Of a stretch of DNA of 64,000 bases, positions 42,218 through 55,600 are shown piece by piece. The position numbers were made by a program, and so were the translations under genes. Source of the DNA: Rhizophagus irregularis. Lineage: Eukaryota > Glomeromycota > Glomeromycetes > Glomerales > Glomeraceae. Under the pieces are notes generated by a model, which saw nothing but the letters and a program-made list of their open reading frames with translations, searched no databases and was not told the DNA's origin. Where the stretch lies: assembly GCF_026210795.1 (NCBI RefSeq), contig NC_089435.1:5270001-5334000 (forward strand), read 5' to 3'. Within the stretch, counting starts at the first letter, position 1. Each line of letters opens with the position of its first letter.

Positions 42218-45200
42218 ATGATGAATGATAATATAGATTATGATACCTTTGTGCGAAATCCCCCCAACCCCGTTGATTTTAGTGATATTTTTAATGATCT
42301 TTTATCTGATACTTTATTTTCTTCCTCTTCTTCTACTTCCCCCATTCCCAATTCTTTTAACATTTCTTCCTTTAATGTTAATGGTCTTAAAACTCCTGGT
42401 CAAGGTTCCTTTAAAATGGACCAAATTTCTTCTTTCTTTTTACAAAATCATATTTCCTTTGGCAGTATTGTTGATACTCATCTATCGCCTAAACAAATGA
42501 AATTTTTATCTAAACGAGTTTGTGATTATACCATATGGGCCGATCCTTGGAATCTAATTTTTTTACACAAAAATAATTTTATTAAAGCAAATATAAATTA
42601 TCATTTATATAAGAATAATAAATTTATACTAGATAATGCAAAAAAAACTAATTAATTATATAATTTTTAATTTTTTTTTAATATAAGATATCATTAAAAT
42701 TTAAAAGATCAAATATAACTCTCATGACAAAATCATTGATAATTCTTCGTAGAAATAAGCTATACAAATAAATTTACATTCATTTGAAAGAGAAAATCGA
42801 GATCTATCTAATGAATCTAAAATCAAGTGAATTGAATCACTAGTTGTTCAGTAATCACGTTCAGTATATTTATTGAATTTTATCTAAATTTGATCATTAA
42901 TTACTTCACATGTAGTGATTCAATTTGAATGATCTTTGCTCCCTAAGGTGATGCCAACTTTTATCTTTAAAATAAATTTAAAATAATTCGTTTAATATAT
43001 GTAGATGTTTAGGAATCATCAATTATATTATTAATATAAAATTTTATAAGTTTGATAAAATCTGATATAAAAAAATTTATTAAATACCTGTAGATGCAAG
43101 CTACACGAATGAAATTATATTCATTTGAAAGAGAAAATTGAGGTCTATCTAATAAGCCTAAAATCGAATGAATTGAATCACTGGATTGTGAATAATTACG
43201 TCTAATATATTTATTTTTAATTTTTAAATTTGATTTGACTTTGATCGTTAATTACGCCTCATCCAGTGATCCAATTTTCCTGATCTTTGATTCTTACGAT
43301 AGAGCAAATTCTCAGCTTTCAAATGAATGTAAAATGATGACGTTAGCATATCTCCAGGAATAATAATGCACGATTTTGTCACCTGCATAAAGTCCGATCT
43401 GAAAATTTTATTTCTTACCAAAAAATGCTTTCATAAGAGAATCCCAAATTCTTTTACTTTATTTAAAAGATTTTATTTGCCATTTAAGGATTTTAGTAGA
43501 ATAAATCTAATAAAATAATTTTAAAAGATAAAAAACAAATATATAATTAGTTATTTTGAAAAAAAAAGAATATCTTATTATTCATTTTACAACTATTTTA
43601 CATCATAATTATTTTTTATTTGCATGTATTTTATATAAAGAAAAAACAATAAATTAAAGCTAAAAATTATGAAAAAATATGTCTTATCTATGTATATAAA
43701 ATATTAAGTTTTTTCTTTTACTTACCACTTAAAAATAACTGCTATATTTGCTTATAAACTTTTTTGTCATATTTAATAAAAGTGAATAGAAAAATGATGG
43801 AAAAGTGATGGGCAGTGATGGGGAAAAAGAAGTGGTTATTACCGTTATTTTTGAATATTGATTAAAAAAATTTTTTTTATTTTTTATTAAATCTGAGTTA
43901 CGTAAATATGTAACACATATTTAATTTAGATTTGTGTAATGTTAATCTTACTAAAATATTAAATTTTTATAAAAATCTTAATTTAGACTAATTCCAAAAA
44001 TCGGCACATATGCTTCTTTTCATTCTGATTTGGATTCCACCAAACACGGCCGGTCTTCTGGTGGTGTTTCTTTATTCATACATAACTCGTTAGCCACTCA
44101 TGTTCAATTTTATTAATCCCATTCCTCCTGAATTCTTTCTGTAGACTTGTTTTTTAAAGGCAATGTTAAATTGCGTATATTTGTCGTCTATATCCCACCT
44201 ACAAATGATCTAGTTCTTCGTTACGAAGTCATTGATCAATTAATTTCTCTAATTTCCCAAACTTCTTCACAAAACTTTCACCATGCTATTTGCGGTGATT
44301 TCAATATGAATTTAGAGAAATATTACTCTATTTTTTTGCATCAACCTCAGGTTGCTGCTAAACGAATTCACAAATTGTTTCACTATTTGCTTTCTCATAA
44401 TTATGAGGACTGCATTCCCTTTAATTTATCCGGTACCTTAGGTACTTATCATCATTTGGATACTATTACCCGTATTGACTTTGTTTGGTCTTGTCCACTT
44501 CTTCGCCAATATTTGTTAACAGCTTCTATTTTTGATGCTCATGATTTACACATTTCTGACCATAACCTTATTATTACATATTTTGATGTTTCATTATTAT
44601 CAGATGCTATTAAATCTGCACGAGCTCGTCAAATTGGTCGTAATACTCGACATGTTTTTAAATATGATTCTATTTCTACTGAACAGTGGACTGTTTTTGC
44701 TGATGATTTGGATAAATTATGTCCAATTGATCCACTTATTTTTGACGCTTGGCCTCTCAATCAGAAGTGTGAATATCTCCATTCTAGGATTATCAAAGCT
44801 GCTAATTCCGCCTTACCTTCAATTACTGTGGGCAATACTTATGTTCCAAAAAAGCCTAAAGACTTGGAAAGTTTATGCCAATCTTATAGATTTTTGTCTA
44901 AAGTGGCTAAGACTATCCGTTTTCTTCACAAGACCCCTACATTATATTCTATTCATCATGAAACCAAGTGGTCTTCATATTATATACGTCTTAATAATAT
45001 TTTATCCTTTTATAAACAAACCTTTGTTACGCCTATTATTTTTCCTCTCTTTCTTCGAGATGCAAGAATTGATGATTTTGCCAATTTACTTCAAATTCTA
45101 GAAAATATGACTTTGCTTTTGCAAAGTCTTCTTTTGCTTAAAGAAAAAGAATTTCAAGCCTTTTCTATCCAGGCTAAAATTGATGCTCGGAATGATAACT

Positions 45201-48200
45201 TCACCAATGATATTTCCACTTTTATTGAATCTGCTTTGTCACAAACCAGACAACAAATTGTTCTTGATCGTGTTTTCATTGATCATCCAACACACCCTAC
45301 TTTATTAACTTCTCCAGATGCTATTGATCAAGAAGTTATTGAACATTTTCAAAACTTTGTTCCAATTACTTCTACTCTTCCATCTTCCATACAGGAATTA
45401 CCTGAACGATGGTCTAATGCTTATGCACCATTTGCTGATGTTTCTCCAGCTATTTTTGATTCACTAATGGATCCTCCTACCCTTGATGAATGGTCCTTAA
45501 CAATTTCCTTCATGCCTAATGATAAAGCCCCAGGACCTTCCATAATCTCGTATGAGATGTTAAAACACCTAGGTCCTTCTGCTTCTGCTCTGCTTTTCAA
45601 CTTGATTTGCGCCTGTTTATCAGACACAAATATCCCTGACTTATGGAGACAAGCTACTGTCTTTCCTATTCCCAAACCGCATGAATGGAAGTGCTAACTC
45701 AAAAATACTCGTCCTATTACTTTATTGGAGGTGATTTGCAAGGCTTTGGTTAAGCTCTTTTACAATCGTCTCGCTCCTTTGCTCGCCTCCCACCATGTTC
45801 TTCAAGGTGGTAATTTCGCAGGTTTACCTGGGGGTTCCTACCGTGATCCTATTATTACTCTGGAATCCATCATCCATGACTCAGTAGTCACTAAACAACC
45901 TTTATGGATCCTCTCCCAAGACATTTCAAAAGCATTTGATTCTGTAGATTTATCTATGTTGCGTTTTGCTCTTTAACGTTTACGTTTGCCTCAAAATGCA
46001 ATTCAATTCTTACTCTCTTTATTTATGTCACGTTCTAACCGTGTCATTACTGCACATGGCCCTACTCCACCATATAGAGTTAGAATTGGAATAGACCAAG
46101 GTGAAGTTATCTCTCCGCTTTTATGGGTTATTTATTTAGACCTTCTACTTACAACTCTTAAACATGAGAAGAAAGACCCTTATTGTTTGGTCTCTCCATT
46201 GGCTCCCTATACTGTTTTATCAAATTCTTGCTCTCCGGACGTTTTAGAAATTAATAATTTGGTGTTCATGGATGATTCTACTTTAATCTCTTCTTCTAAA
46301 GAAGGAATGGAACATATGTTGTCTATTACTGAAGAATTTTATTGTTTAAACAACACCTCAGCCAACCATAACAAATATGTTTTAGCCACTAATGCAATTG
46401 CTGCTTCTCGAGATTTGTCTCCTATAGCCTTTAATTTTATCGCTCAACTCCACGCCCAACATTATTGTTACTCCTATCCCTATGTCCTCATCTTTCCGGT
46501 TTTTAGGAGTTTGGTTTAATATTAACGGCTCTAGAAACTTTATCCGACAACAACTTAAACGAGAATGTAATTCTTTCTCTGCAATTCTTCGCTCTGCGAA
46601 ATTGACTGTTCAACAAGTGGTGTATCTTTATAATACTGTCTTGATCCCGAAATTGGATTTTTGAATGCAAGTCACACATTTATCTGAGGCTGAATGTTCC
46701 ACTATTACTTCTTCAGTTCGTGCTCTAGTTAAACACAAGGCCAAATTATCACGCTCTGTTCCTAATGTGGTGTTATATTTAACACATGCTTTGGGTTTGA
46801 TCAATTTATTTTCATTTCAACAACAAAGTCATTTTACTAATTTATTTTTGTTAGCAAATTCTTCTTCTGTTTTTATGAAATCATTATTCAATTATAGGTT
46901 GCGATTTATTCAATTTTATTGTTTAATTCCTATTTCTCCTTTGATGGTTTTGGATTGGACTTGTTGGTCTTCTCTTATAATTTTTAAACAAGATTATATC
47001 GCTAATACTCTAGCTTCATTACTCTCAACTCCCTTTCATTTGTCACACGCTAATCTATCATCTGTGCCTGATTTAACCTACCCCAATGGCCATACTCCCA
47101 TTTATCAATGTCTTTCTTTGGATGTATTTAAAGCCAATTTAACAAGACTTCGAAAACGCGGCCTTTTTTACTTTTCGCAACTTTTGACACCTCAAGGAAC
47201 ACATTTGCTCTCTTGGTCTGTCATATATGTTAATTCTGTTCAAAAGCGTGATAATGCCCGTCTTTCCAATTGGTACAAAAATCTCTCCACTAATGTCACG
47301 ATTCCAGATAAACCTGGTTTGTTAAAAGACCAATTTATGGCTGAACAACGACCTGTGAGCCAGATTGCAAAAGAACTTGCTCCTTGCATTCCTCCTTCTG
47401 GTTATAAGAAGAATTGGATTGTCACGATGAATGATGATGGCTTGGAAAACAGATCCAGATCCAACCCAAACGCTTCACATGTACTATTGTACATTGGATT
47501 TCAGACTGCTTATCTCATTCGAGCGATTTGATTATTCTACAACCTTGTCCTGGCTGCAATTTAAATATAAATAAATCTTCCTATTCAAAGAAATCAGTTG
47601 CTACTGGTTCTGTTTCCTGCTCTTATTCAGCCTCTCTTCGTCAGTCATGGATCTTACCTATGAAGAAATCATCTATTTTGATTCACACATCCAGCTTGAT
47701 TGCTACGGTGTCGTGAGTGGAAATCATGGATTTTGTTACTTCTTTTTGTAATCCTTCAGTTCGCTTGATGCCTGCTGCTGATCTTTCTCATACTTCCTTT
47801 AATACTGTTGACAGGACTTTGCCTACTCCACATTTGCTTACGGCTGGCGATGTTGCTGCTTCATCATCGGTCGTGTTTTCTCCAGACTCTTAATATATCT
47901 TTTACACTGATGGTTCTCTTATCAATTTAAGAACGTGTGATATTTCTATAGGATGGGGCTGGGTTCAAATTGTCAAGGATTCTGGCTTTCTTAATTCTAT
48001 TGCCACTTACAGTATAAGCGGGTATTATTCGTGATTGGCCTTCCTTTTCACGAGCCGAAGCTGCTGCTATTTATGCAGCTTTATCAGCCTCTCCTGCCAA
48101 CTCTGTAGTTCATATTTATACAGACTCACAGTCTTCCATCGAGGGTTTGAAACATTGTTTCTTATCTGATTATTCAGATACTCGTCTTTATTATAAGACT

Positions 48201-49346
48201 ACCAATTTTGAACTTTAGGCCATCATTCAACAACTGATTGTGAATAAACAACTTTCAGTTTTACCTTTCAAGGTTAAAGCTCACTCTAATTTTTATTGGA
48301 ATGACTTCGCTGACTCTCTTGCCAATACTGCCCATACATCTGACGATGCTATTCTTATCTTCCGCCTCGACCTTGCTGCAGTTCATGATTATATTATGAC
48401 TTATGATGACGTAATTTGTGAATCCAACCCAAGACATCTGTTTAAACAATATCATCAGATGTTGTATATGAAAGACCTTTTAGCTCTTTCTCGCTTCCGT
48501 TTTATTTCTCTTTTAACAGATCCATCCTATTACGTGGTTGATTGGGCTATTACTTGGTACACGTTAATGTTCCAACCTAAATTTGATAATTCCTTCACCA
48601 AGGAAAATGTCTCTAGACATCACACATTGAAATTCCAACTCTTTCTGAAAAACTTACCTACTTTAGAATCGCTGAAAAGGACACGACCTGATTTATACAT
48701 AGAGATTCTTACCTGTCGTTCTTGTGAAGACCACCTAGAAGATTTTATGCATTTATTTTTATGCAAAAAACGCCACGTCAAATTACACCAAATTTTAACA
48801 TCATATCTCCACCATCTTACCCAAAAAATTAAAGAAGCGGGTGATAATGCCAATTGCGATTACTCTTCTCTAGTTGATAAAGTTACTTCCCTTCCTTGCT
48901 GGACTTTCTCATCTAACAACTGGTCTTCCTATAGTCTTGTCCGTGGCTGTTTGCCTACCACCTTTCTGGAAGTTTTTAAAAACTTAGGTATTCCTCGCCT
49001 CACTGCTATGAATGTGGTTGCTGCCATACATAACAATTTTGTCAACAAATTCCGTAAACAAATTTGGAATCCGCGTTCATATGATAAAGGATTATGGGAA
49101 CGTGCGATAAACATTTTTTCGAAACTTAAACAATCTCCAAGGCCTAAAGGTTTGCCCAAATCTTCTTATTTACCTTACTCGTCTTTACCACCTCTGACCC
49201 ATGTTGATTCACGTGACTCTGGAACCGATTGGTTAAAAAACTTGATGCAATATGGATTATCTTGGTTTAATCACATTTCAGGTTTTATGGGTCGTCTAAC
49301 GGTGCTACTTAATAACCGCTTTTGCAGGATGGAGTGTCGATTTTAA
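42218..49346 (+). pseudogene. LINE ORF2 (endonuclease, RT, RNase H, CCHC tail), broken
   Basis: N terminus NISSFNVNGLKTPGQ, the first APE endonuclease motif. The domain is cut by the element at 42538-44006 and resumes with RSSGGVSLFIHNSL, ICGDFNMNLE (44292) and HISDHNLIITYF (44550). RT: NDKAPGPSIISYEML (45520), SQDISKAFDSVDLS (45920), GIDQGEVISPLLW (46088), and FMDDSTLISS (46267), the catalytic box. RNase H: FYTDGSLIN (47902), SRAEAAAIYAALSA (48050), IYTDSQSS (48115), KAHSNFYWNDFADSL (48276). A C-terminal CRSCEDHLEDFMHLFLCKK knuckle (about 48712). Stops at 45695, 45974 and 46662 and frame changes near 46480, 47520 and 47900 make it inactive. Confidence 0.85.
42538..44006. mobile_element. 1,469-bp TIR element in LINE ORF2, 6-bp TSD CATATG
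   Basis: Ends GGCCGATCCTTGGAATCTAA and the inverse of TGCCGATTTTTGGAATTAG. CATATG at 42532-42537 and 44007-44012. It splits the endonuclease domain. The interior has two diverged copies of a unit of about 230 bp (ACAYTCATTTGAAAGAGAAAATYGAG...AATTGAATCACTRG...), at about 42770-42990 and 43100-43320. No ORF. The duplication size is uncertain because CATATG is palindromic. Confidence 0.7.
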
Positions 49347-51274
49347 TAGTGGGCGCGTCATTCGTTATTTTGTTAGCATAGTTGCTTCCACTTTGGTTGG
49401 AATATATCAGGGGAGATCTAGGAAGTGTTAGTATTAGCGAATTTTCTTTTGAACTTTCTTTTAATTTTAATTTCTTTCTAGGAGACTATATAGCTTTGTT
49501 TTTAGTTAGTTTTTATTTTATTTTCTTTTTCTTATATGTAATTTTGTAAAGTTTGATAAATAATTAATAAAGATAAAGGCTACTATGCCATGTTTGCCCG
49601 AAAGTGTGACTTAGTGATCATCTCCCGTTGGGCTCTGCCCATTTTTTCCCAAGAAGACATGGATGAAAAATATGAGGATTTTTTGCCTTGAGTGATAGTA
49701 AAAGGACTTTTCGACGTTATATGAAGTTATTACCAAGATCTTTAGTTTCGCTCCAGACTCTTTACGGCTTATATTGAGTTAGGACCATTATGTGAGTTTT
49801 GGAGTTACCAATACTGTAAGATGGCAGTTCCATACAAACGTTTTTCTGGGCTTTCTGAAAGGTTAAAAGTAGTGCGTTTTGGTTCCTACACCTTTAAAGT
49901 CTAACTGGCCAAGTGGTTCGCAGGCTGGACAAGTATTTCTTGGAAGGAGCTCCTGACCAACATATTTCTTACTAGTTGATGTATAGTTGCCGCCGAAATT
50001 ATTATTACGGTTACGGCACGTGCCGTAATCACCGTAATTAAAAACCGTAAACCGTAATTGCCGTAATGCCGTAATGCCGTAATTTAACTCGGACCGCCGT
50101 AATGCCATTAAAGTGGTAATATGCCGTAAATAAATAAGACTAAACTTAATTTCAGCCGTTCGTAATGCCCGGTCAACTTTTTTATCACGTTATATCACGT
50201 GACGTTACACTAATTTCCAAAAAAGGAAATTTTGTCCCCAATAAATCAAAGAAATGGGTTACGCAAGGTTACACAAGTTTCTAAAAAAGGAGATATTTTT
50301 GCCGATCATTTGGTATTGTTCAAGTCACGTGATCATAATTAATTACGGCATTTTATTACGGTTACGGCATTATTTACGACATATGCCGTAATGCCGAAAT
50401 GCCGTAATTAGGGAATTTCGACGGCACCTATAAGTTGATGTTATTAACGGGGAGTTAGTCTTCTAAAATAAGGAGACGGAGTTGAGGTGTATGTTTGGTG
50501 ATTTTTACTCAGGTTTTTCTCATTGCACTTTGAGTTTTCCTGAGGTTTATGTTTTTATTTTATGCTTTTTGTTTTTCTTGGTCACTTTTTTCAGTATAAC
50601 CTTATTTTCTTTAGGATGGGGGGATACTGGAAAATTTGATCGTCATAGTGGCTTGGTGTTACTAATTTTAAAATCGATGATCACTCGAATGATAAGGGGG
50701 TGACAGGTTGGATACCGCAGTTTTTGTAGTATGCCGATCATGGTGGTCACATGTTGGACTATCATTAGATTGACTTATCTAGATAGATTTTAGGCCAAAG
50801 GATTGTTCTCAATGAGGTGGGTGTCTTCTGTTAAGGATTGTTCGAAATAAGATGGGTGTCCATATTAGGATTGCACGACACTAAAAAGTTCCCTGAGGTC
50901 TTTTTGAAATAGGTTTGTTATTCATAGTACATAGTCAAATATGGGAAATTGAATTTTGTGTATTTTTGATAGCGCTAATGGTATTTGGCAATGGGATTCT
51001 TTAATCTTTAAATGTAGTGGGGATCTCGCTGGATACGTATAACATAGTCGATTCTACCAGGTTTGAGATATAATTTGGAGGGTAGCCATAGTTATTTATA
51101 TAGAGAGGATGTTGGATTTATAATCTTAGCATTTCTTTTTATGTATTTCTGGAAGATTATTGTTCTTGTATTAGATTAGTTATGCACTTTGTTGCAGTTT
51201 TTTTTTAAATACCTGGTATTCTCTAAAGTAACTTGTGGCAAAAATTAATAAAATTTAAGCGCAGCTTTGTTAAA
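49347..51274 (+). other. LINE 3' UTR and a second LINE-like tail
   Basis: 49347-49592 is the 3' UTR of the LINE. At 49594 GAAAGTGTGACTTAG starts again, but what follows to about 51274 has no LINE coding sequence. It resembles another 3' tail ending AAAAATTAATAAAATTTAAG (51241-51260), directly followed by AAAAGTGTGACTTAAC, the start of the truncated copy. This is a head-to-tail series of LINE ends. A MITE sits at 49982-50432. A short plus ORF at 50482-50703 with a hydrophobic stretch has no support as a gene. Confidence 0.5.
49982..50432. mobile_element. TATAGNTGCCGNCGAAATT-ended MITE, 8-bp TSD AGTTGATG
   Basis: 451 bp. Left end TATAGTTGCCGCCGAAATT, right end the inverse of TATAGGTGCCGTCGAAATT. 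Perfect duplication AGTTGATG at 49974-49981 and 50433-50440. Rich in CCGTAAT/ATTACGG repeats in both orientations near the ends. Confidence 0.9.
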
Positions 51275-51963
51275 CCAAAAGTGTGACTTAACTCTTTCTT
51301 GTAGATCCTTGGTCAAAAATTTCGCAGAAGAAATTTTTATCTCTTCGTACTAATACAACCTTATATTCTACTACCATAACTAATAAAAGTGCTAATAAAG
51401 CTGGCAGCAACCCGAAAAGGGCCCTGCTAAGCGCAAAGATAATCGAAACAATAACAATAAAGACTCTGGCTCTGATATTTCAAACTCTGATATCGAACAA
51501 ATAAACAATAAAAACAACCCTCCAAACGTACCGTACGCTCTCTAAAAATTCCATGGAAGAAGACTTCGTCGCCGACTCAGCGGCTGATGCTGGAAAAAGC
51601 AATACTACTCCTCCTCAATAAAATAATACTGATAATTTTTCATCTCCTCCTCCCAAAGATACTGCTGCGCCTGCTGCGCCTGGTTCTGTCACATCTGGTA
51701 CTGACGCGTCCATGCATATTCCAAAGGACAAAAAAACTTCCCCCTAGACGCGTCTCCTAATAAGGATATTATAGATACCAATGATACCATTCTTAGGCGT
51801 GATTATCAGACTGCTGCAGCGCCTAATGCTTCTCCTGAATTTGTTAAAAAATATCCTACCAATCAAGGTATGATTGATGCTGTCAACAACCTCCTTTTAG
51901 AAACTTGCCATTCATATACTGGCTGTGCCCGCATCTCTAGTTCAGGTGACTCTAAAAGACTGC
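51275..51963 (+). pseudogene. Truncated second LINE copy (5' UTR and start of ORF1)
   Basis: Follows 39914-40640 closely: AAGTGTGACTTAACTCTTTC, TTGTAGATCCTTGGTCAAAA, GCTGGCAGCAACCCGAAAAG, then the Ser/Pro-rich ORF1 up to CACTGGCCGTGC-equivalent sequence. The start codon is ATA where copy 1 has ATG. It has stops (51618) and a short deletion near 51790. It ends abruptly at 51963 where unrelated repeat begins. Confidence 0.8.
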
Positions 51964-52200
51964 ATCAGAAAATTTTTTGGGAAGCAGATCTGCGCAGATT
52001 TTCAGAAATTATATCTACGCAGATCTTATACCCTAGTGCAAAACATTAAAGGAAAAATCCAATAAAAAACTGCGCAGATTTTATAAATAAACAAAGTTCT
52101 GCGCAGATTTTTAAATAAAAAACCTTCGAAATACCTCAGCAATTTTTTTCAGTAAAAATCTGCATCACAATAATACAAATTAATTTATTGCATTAATTAC
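51964..52200. repeat. CTGCGCAGATTT repeat cluster, probable small element
   Basis: The palindromic word CTGCGCAGATTTT (with TACGCAGATC variants) occurs about four times (51991, 52017, 52067, 52100). GCATCAG at 51965 and CTGCATCAC at 52161-52169 may be its ends. It cuts the second LINE copy. No duplication resolved. Confidence 0.45.
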
Positions 52201-52278
52201 TAATTTATTTATATAATCAAAATTACTTTTTTATTATATATTAACAAGTTTACAAATACAATTGAAATCTATTACTAG

Positions 52279-52522
52279 TAAGGTTGCTTGTCTAAACCTC
52301 TTCAAAATCCTACGATTAGTTTCGTCAAAATTTTACTATAGATTTATTATAGTTTCGGCAGAGTTTCGGCAGTTTCGGCATTTATAATAAGTTTCAGCAG
52401 TTTCGCCTTTCTCCAAAGTTTTGCCAGTTTTTTAATATAACTTTAATATAGTTTCAGCAGAATTTCGCTTTTCGTCAAAACACCATCTTGTCTAAACCCC
52501 TAGGTTTCAGCAAGCAACTTTA
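52279..52522. mobile_element. hAT-derived MITE, 8-bp TSD ATTACTAG
   Basis: 244 bp. Ends TAAGGTTGCTTG and the inverse of TAAAGTTGCTTG. Identical flanks ATTACTAG at 52271-52278 and 52523-52530. Subterminal GTTTCGGCAG/CAGTTTCGCC repeats. Same end and repeat vocabulary as the right end at 2990 next to the hAT transposase of 476-2476, which is therefore its likely mobilising source. Confidence 0.9.
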
Positions 52523-52639
52523 ATTACTAGTCATTGCTATTCATCATCTCTTTACTGTATATTTACATGTTGTTAATGGTTTGGAACATTGTTCCAGTTG
52601 GTTTGATTCTAACAAACAATTAGCAAAATGGAAAAAAAA

Positions 52640-55600
52640 TCTATACAAAAATAAAGGAAAAACGAACATTAGTATAAAGTTCGTAAAATTCGTTAAAAAA
52701 AAGTAAAAGGATTTCAAAGTAATTACCTTAAATATTACTTTGAAATTTTGTTCAGAAACCCGTCTAAAGTCATAGGACCTAAAAAAATTGAACGTTAATT
52801 AACGTTCATCAAATAATTTATTAAAAAAATAAACTTTCAACAGTTTTACCTTCAAAAATGAGTCTGGAGCTATACTTCAGTGTTCTGGACGTACAAAATA
52901 TAAAAATGAACGTTAGATAAATTAAAAAAATATAAAAAAATTAAAGAATTTCAAAGTTTACCTTTGAAATTTACGTCTGAAAAACCATAGACCTATAAAA
53001 CCTATAAAAAAAATACAAATGAAACGTTAATCAATGTTTTACTAAATAAAATTAAAAACTTTCGAAGATTATACTTTCGAAATGATGTCCAGAGTACTTT
53101 CGGTGTTCTGGACTTACAAAAAATAAGAACGACATTCGTTAAATAAAATAAAAAAAATAAAAAAAATTTTAAATTTTGAAGTTTTAACCTTCGAAATTCC
53201 ATTATGTCTGGAAAGCCAATAACCTATAAAAAGAGAAAATTGAAACGTTAGCCAACGTTTCATTAAATAAAAAAAAACTAATAGAATTTTAAAGTTTTAC
53301 TTTTGAAATTCCATCCAGACAAAAACAGGAGAGCTGAAACCTTAAAAAAAAGAGAAAGACAAAACATTAATAACATTTTGCTAAAATAAAACAAAAAACA
53401 GAATTTCAAAGTTTACCTTTGAAATTCTGTCCAAGAGGCATCCAGAAAGCCGAAAATCTACAAAAAAAAGAAAACTGAAACGTTAATAATGTTTCGTTTA
53501 AATAAAATAAAAATAAATATTAGTTTCGTAACAAAAAGTTCATTACAAAACTTACCATGTTAAAATCCAGACGAGCTGAAACCCTAAAAAAAAAGAATAA
53601 AAGAACATTAGAAAAATGTTCTTTAACCTTTATAAAATTAAAAAATATATATATATAATTTCGCAATAAGATGTTGCGAAACTTATCATTTTCATTTTGG
53701 GAATCTTTGGAGTACCAAAACTACAAAAAAGAATAAAGAACGTTAGAAACGTTCTTTTATAAAATAAAAAAATATAAGTTTTGTAATGAAAAATTCATTA
53801 CGAAACTTACCCTCTCTTAATATCCAAGAAAAAAAAATTTGAAAGTTAGTCTTTCGGCTTTCTTTACCTAAAAAAAAAAGAAATACGAACGTTAGTTAAC
53901 ATTCGTCAATAAATTAATTAAAAAAAAATAATTTCAAAGGTTTTACTTTCAAATGAGTCTGGAACATACTTTCGGCGTTCTGAACCTAAAAAAAATAAAA
54001 TAACGAAATGTTAGTAAAATGTTCGTTAAAGAAAATCAAAAATAAAAAACTTCAAAGTGCTATTACCTTCGAAGTTCTTCTAAGTTCTCCAAATGGAAGT
54101 TCAGAACCTAAAAATAATAAAAAATGAACGTTAGTATAATGCTCGTTAAAGAAAAATAAAACAAAAAGAAACTTTGAAGTGTTATACCTTTGAAGTTCTT
54201 TCAAATGGAGCCAGAATCTAAAAAATAAAAGAAAAATGAATGTTAATAGAATATTTGTTAAAGAAAAATAAAAAAAAAGAATTTTGAAGTGTTATTATCT
54301 TTGAAGTTCTTTCAAATGGAGCTGAAACCTAAAAAATAAAAGAATACGAACGTTAGTAGAATGTTCGTTAAAGAAAAAAATCACAAAAAAATATATATAA
54401 AGAATTTGAAGGTTTACCTTCAAATTCTTTCATCCAGTAGCCAGAGAACCAAAACCTTACAAAAAAAATACCTGAAACATTAGTAAACATTTCGTAAATT
54501 AAAAGTAACAAAAAAAAATAAGAATTTTGAAGGTTTACCTTCGAAATCCTTCTAAATGTGAACAGGAACCTAAAAAAATAAATGAAAGCTGAACATTAAT
54601 AAAAAAAATACAAAAAAAACACGTTTCAAAAATATACTTTCCATTCTATCAATCCAAAGCGCAAAGTTAATGCCAACACCTACAAAAGAAAGAAAAAAAA
54701 ATTAAATAAAATTTTTTAAATAAAAAAGTTTCAAAGCCTTCCGCTTCAAAACTTGCCAATCCAAAAACCCAGGAATCGAAAGCTGATACCTACAAAAGAA
54801 AGAATAAAAATTGTTAAAATTTTTTGACGATTTTTTTATAAAAAAAGTTTTGAAACTTAATGCATAAAACCTTCGATCCAAGAACTGATGCTAATACCTA
54901 CAAAAGAAAGAAAGAAAGAAAAATTTAATAAAATTTCTCAAGAAAAAATATTTTAAAAAAAAGTTTCGAAGCAAATGCTTCGAAACTTACCAATCTAAAG
55001 CTTGGGACCGATACTGATACCTATAAAAGAATAAAGAAAATTAAATAAAATTACATTTAAAAAAAGTTTCGAAACTTCACTTTAAAACTTACCGATTAAA
55101 AGTCTAAAGATCTGCCGATACTTACAAAGAAAGAAAAAAAAATTAATATAATTTCTTAAAAAAAAAAAATTAAAAAAAGTAGTTTCAAAACTCTCACTTC
55201 GAAACTTACTTATCAAGAATTAAGAACCGAAGCCGATGCCTACCTACAAAAAGATGAAAAAAAAATTTAGTTGAAGTTTTTTTAATTTTTTAAAGAAAGT
55301 TTCAAAGCGAAAAAAAGCTTCGAAACTTACCAATTCAAACCTGAGGACTGATGTTGACACCTACAAAAATGAACATTTAGTAACGTTTCGTTAAAAGTAA
55401 AGATACAAAAAATATAAAAAAAAATTCGAAGGGTTTTACCTTCGAATTTTAGTCTAGAGCCGTTTTTCGGTATCTGAGATATAAAAATAATAAAAAATGA
55501 ACGTTAGCGATGTTCGTTAAACAAAAATATAATAAAAAAATTTCAAAGGTAAAGATTTTACCTTTGAAATAAGAGTCTGGAGCTGTTCTTCGGCATCCAG

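Larger units (their letters stand above)
39910..49592 (+). mobile_element. LINE (I/Tad-like, APE endonuclease, RT, RNase H), decayed
   Basis: Begins at about 39914 with GAAAGTGTGACTTGAACTC, which is repeated at the start of the truncated copy at 51280 and at the 3' junction (49594). Holds ORF1 (40015-42171) and ORF2 (42218-49346), then a 3' UTR ending AATAATTAATAAAGATAAAGG. Broken by stops, frameshifts and one 1,469-bp insertion. Codon use is more C-rich than in neighbouring elements. Presence of RNase H after RT places it in the I superclade (I, Tad and relatives). Confidence 0.85.

Noticed and set aside
44532-45101. 189-codon plus-strand ORF overlapping the LINE
   Set aside because: Alternate-frame shadow of ORF2; the main frame carries endonuclease motifs.
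50482-50703. Hydrophobic 73-codon ORF
   Set aside because: Within a LINE-like 3' tail; hydrophobicity results from T-rich sequence.
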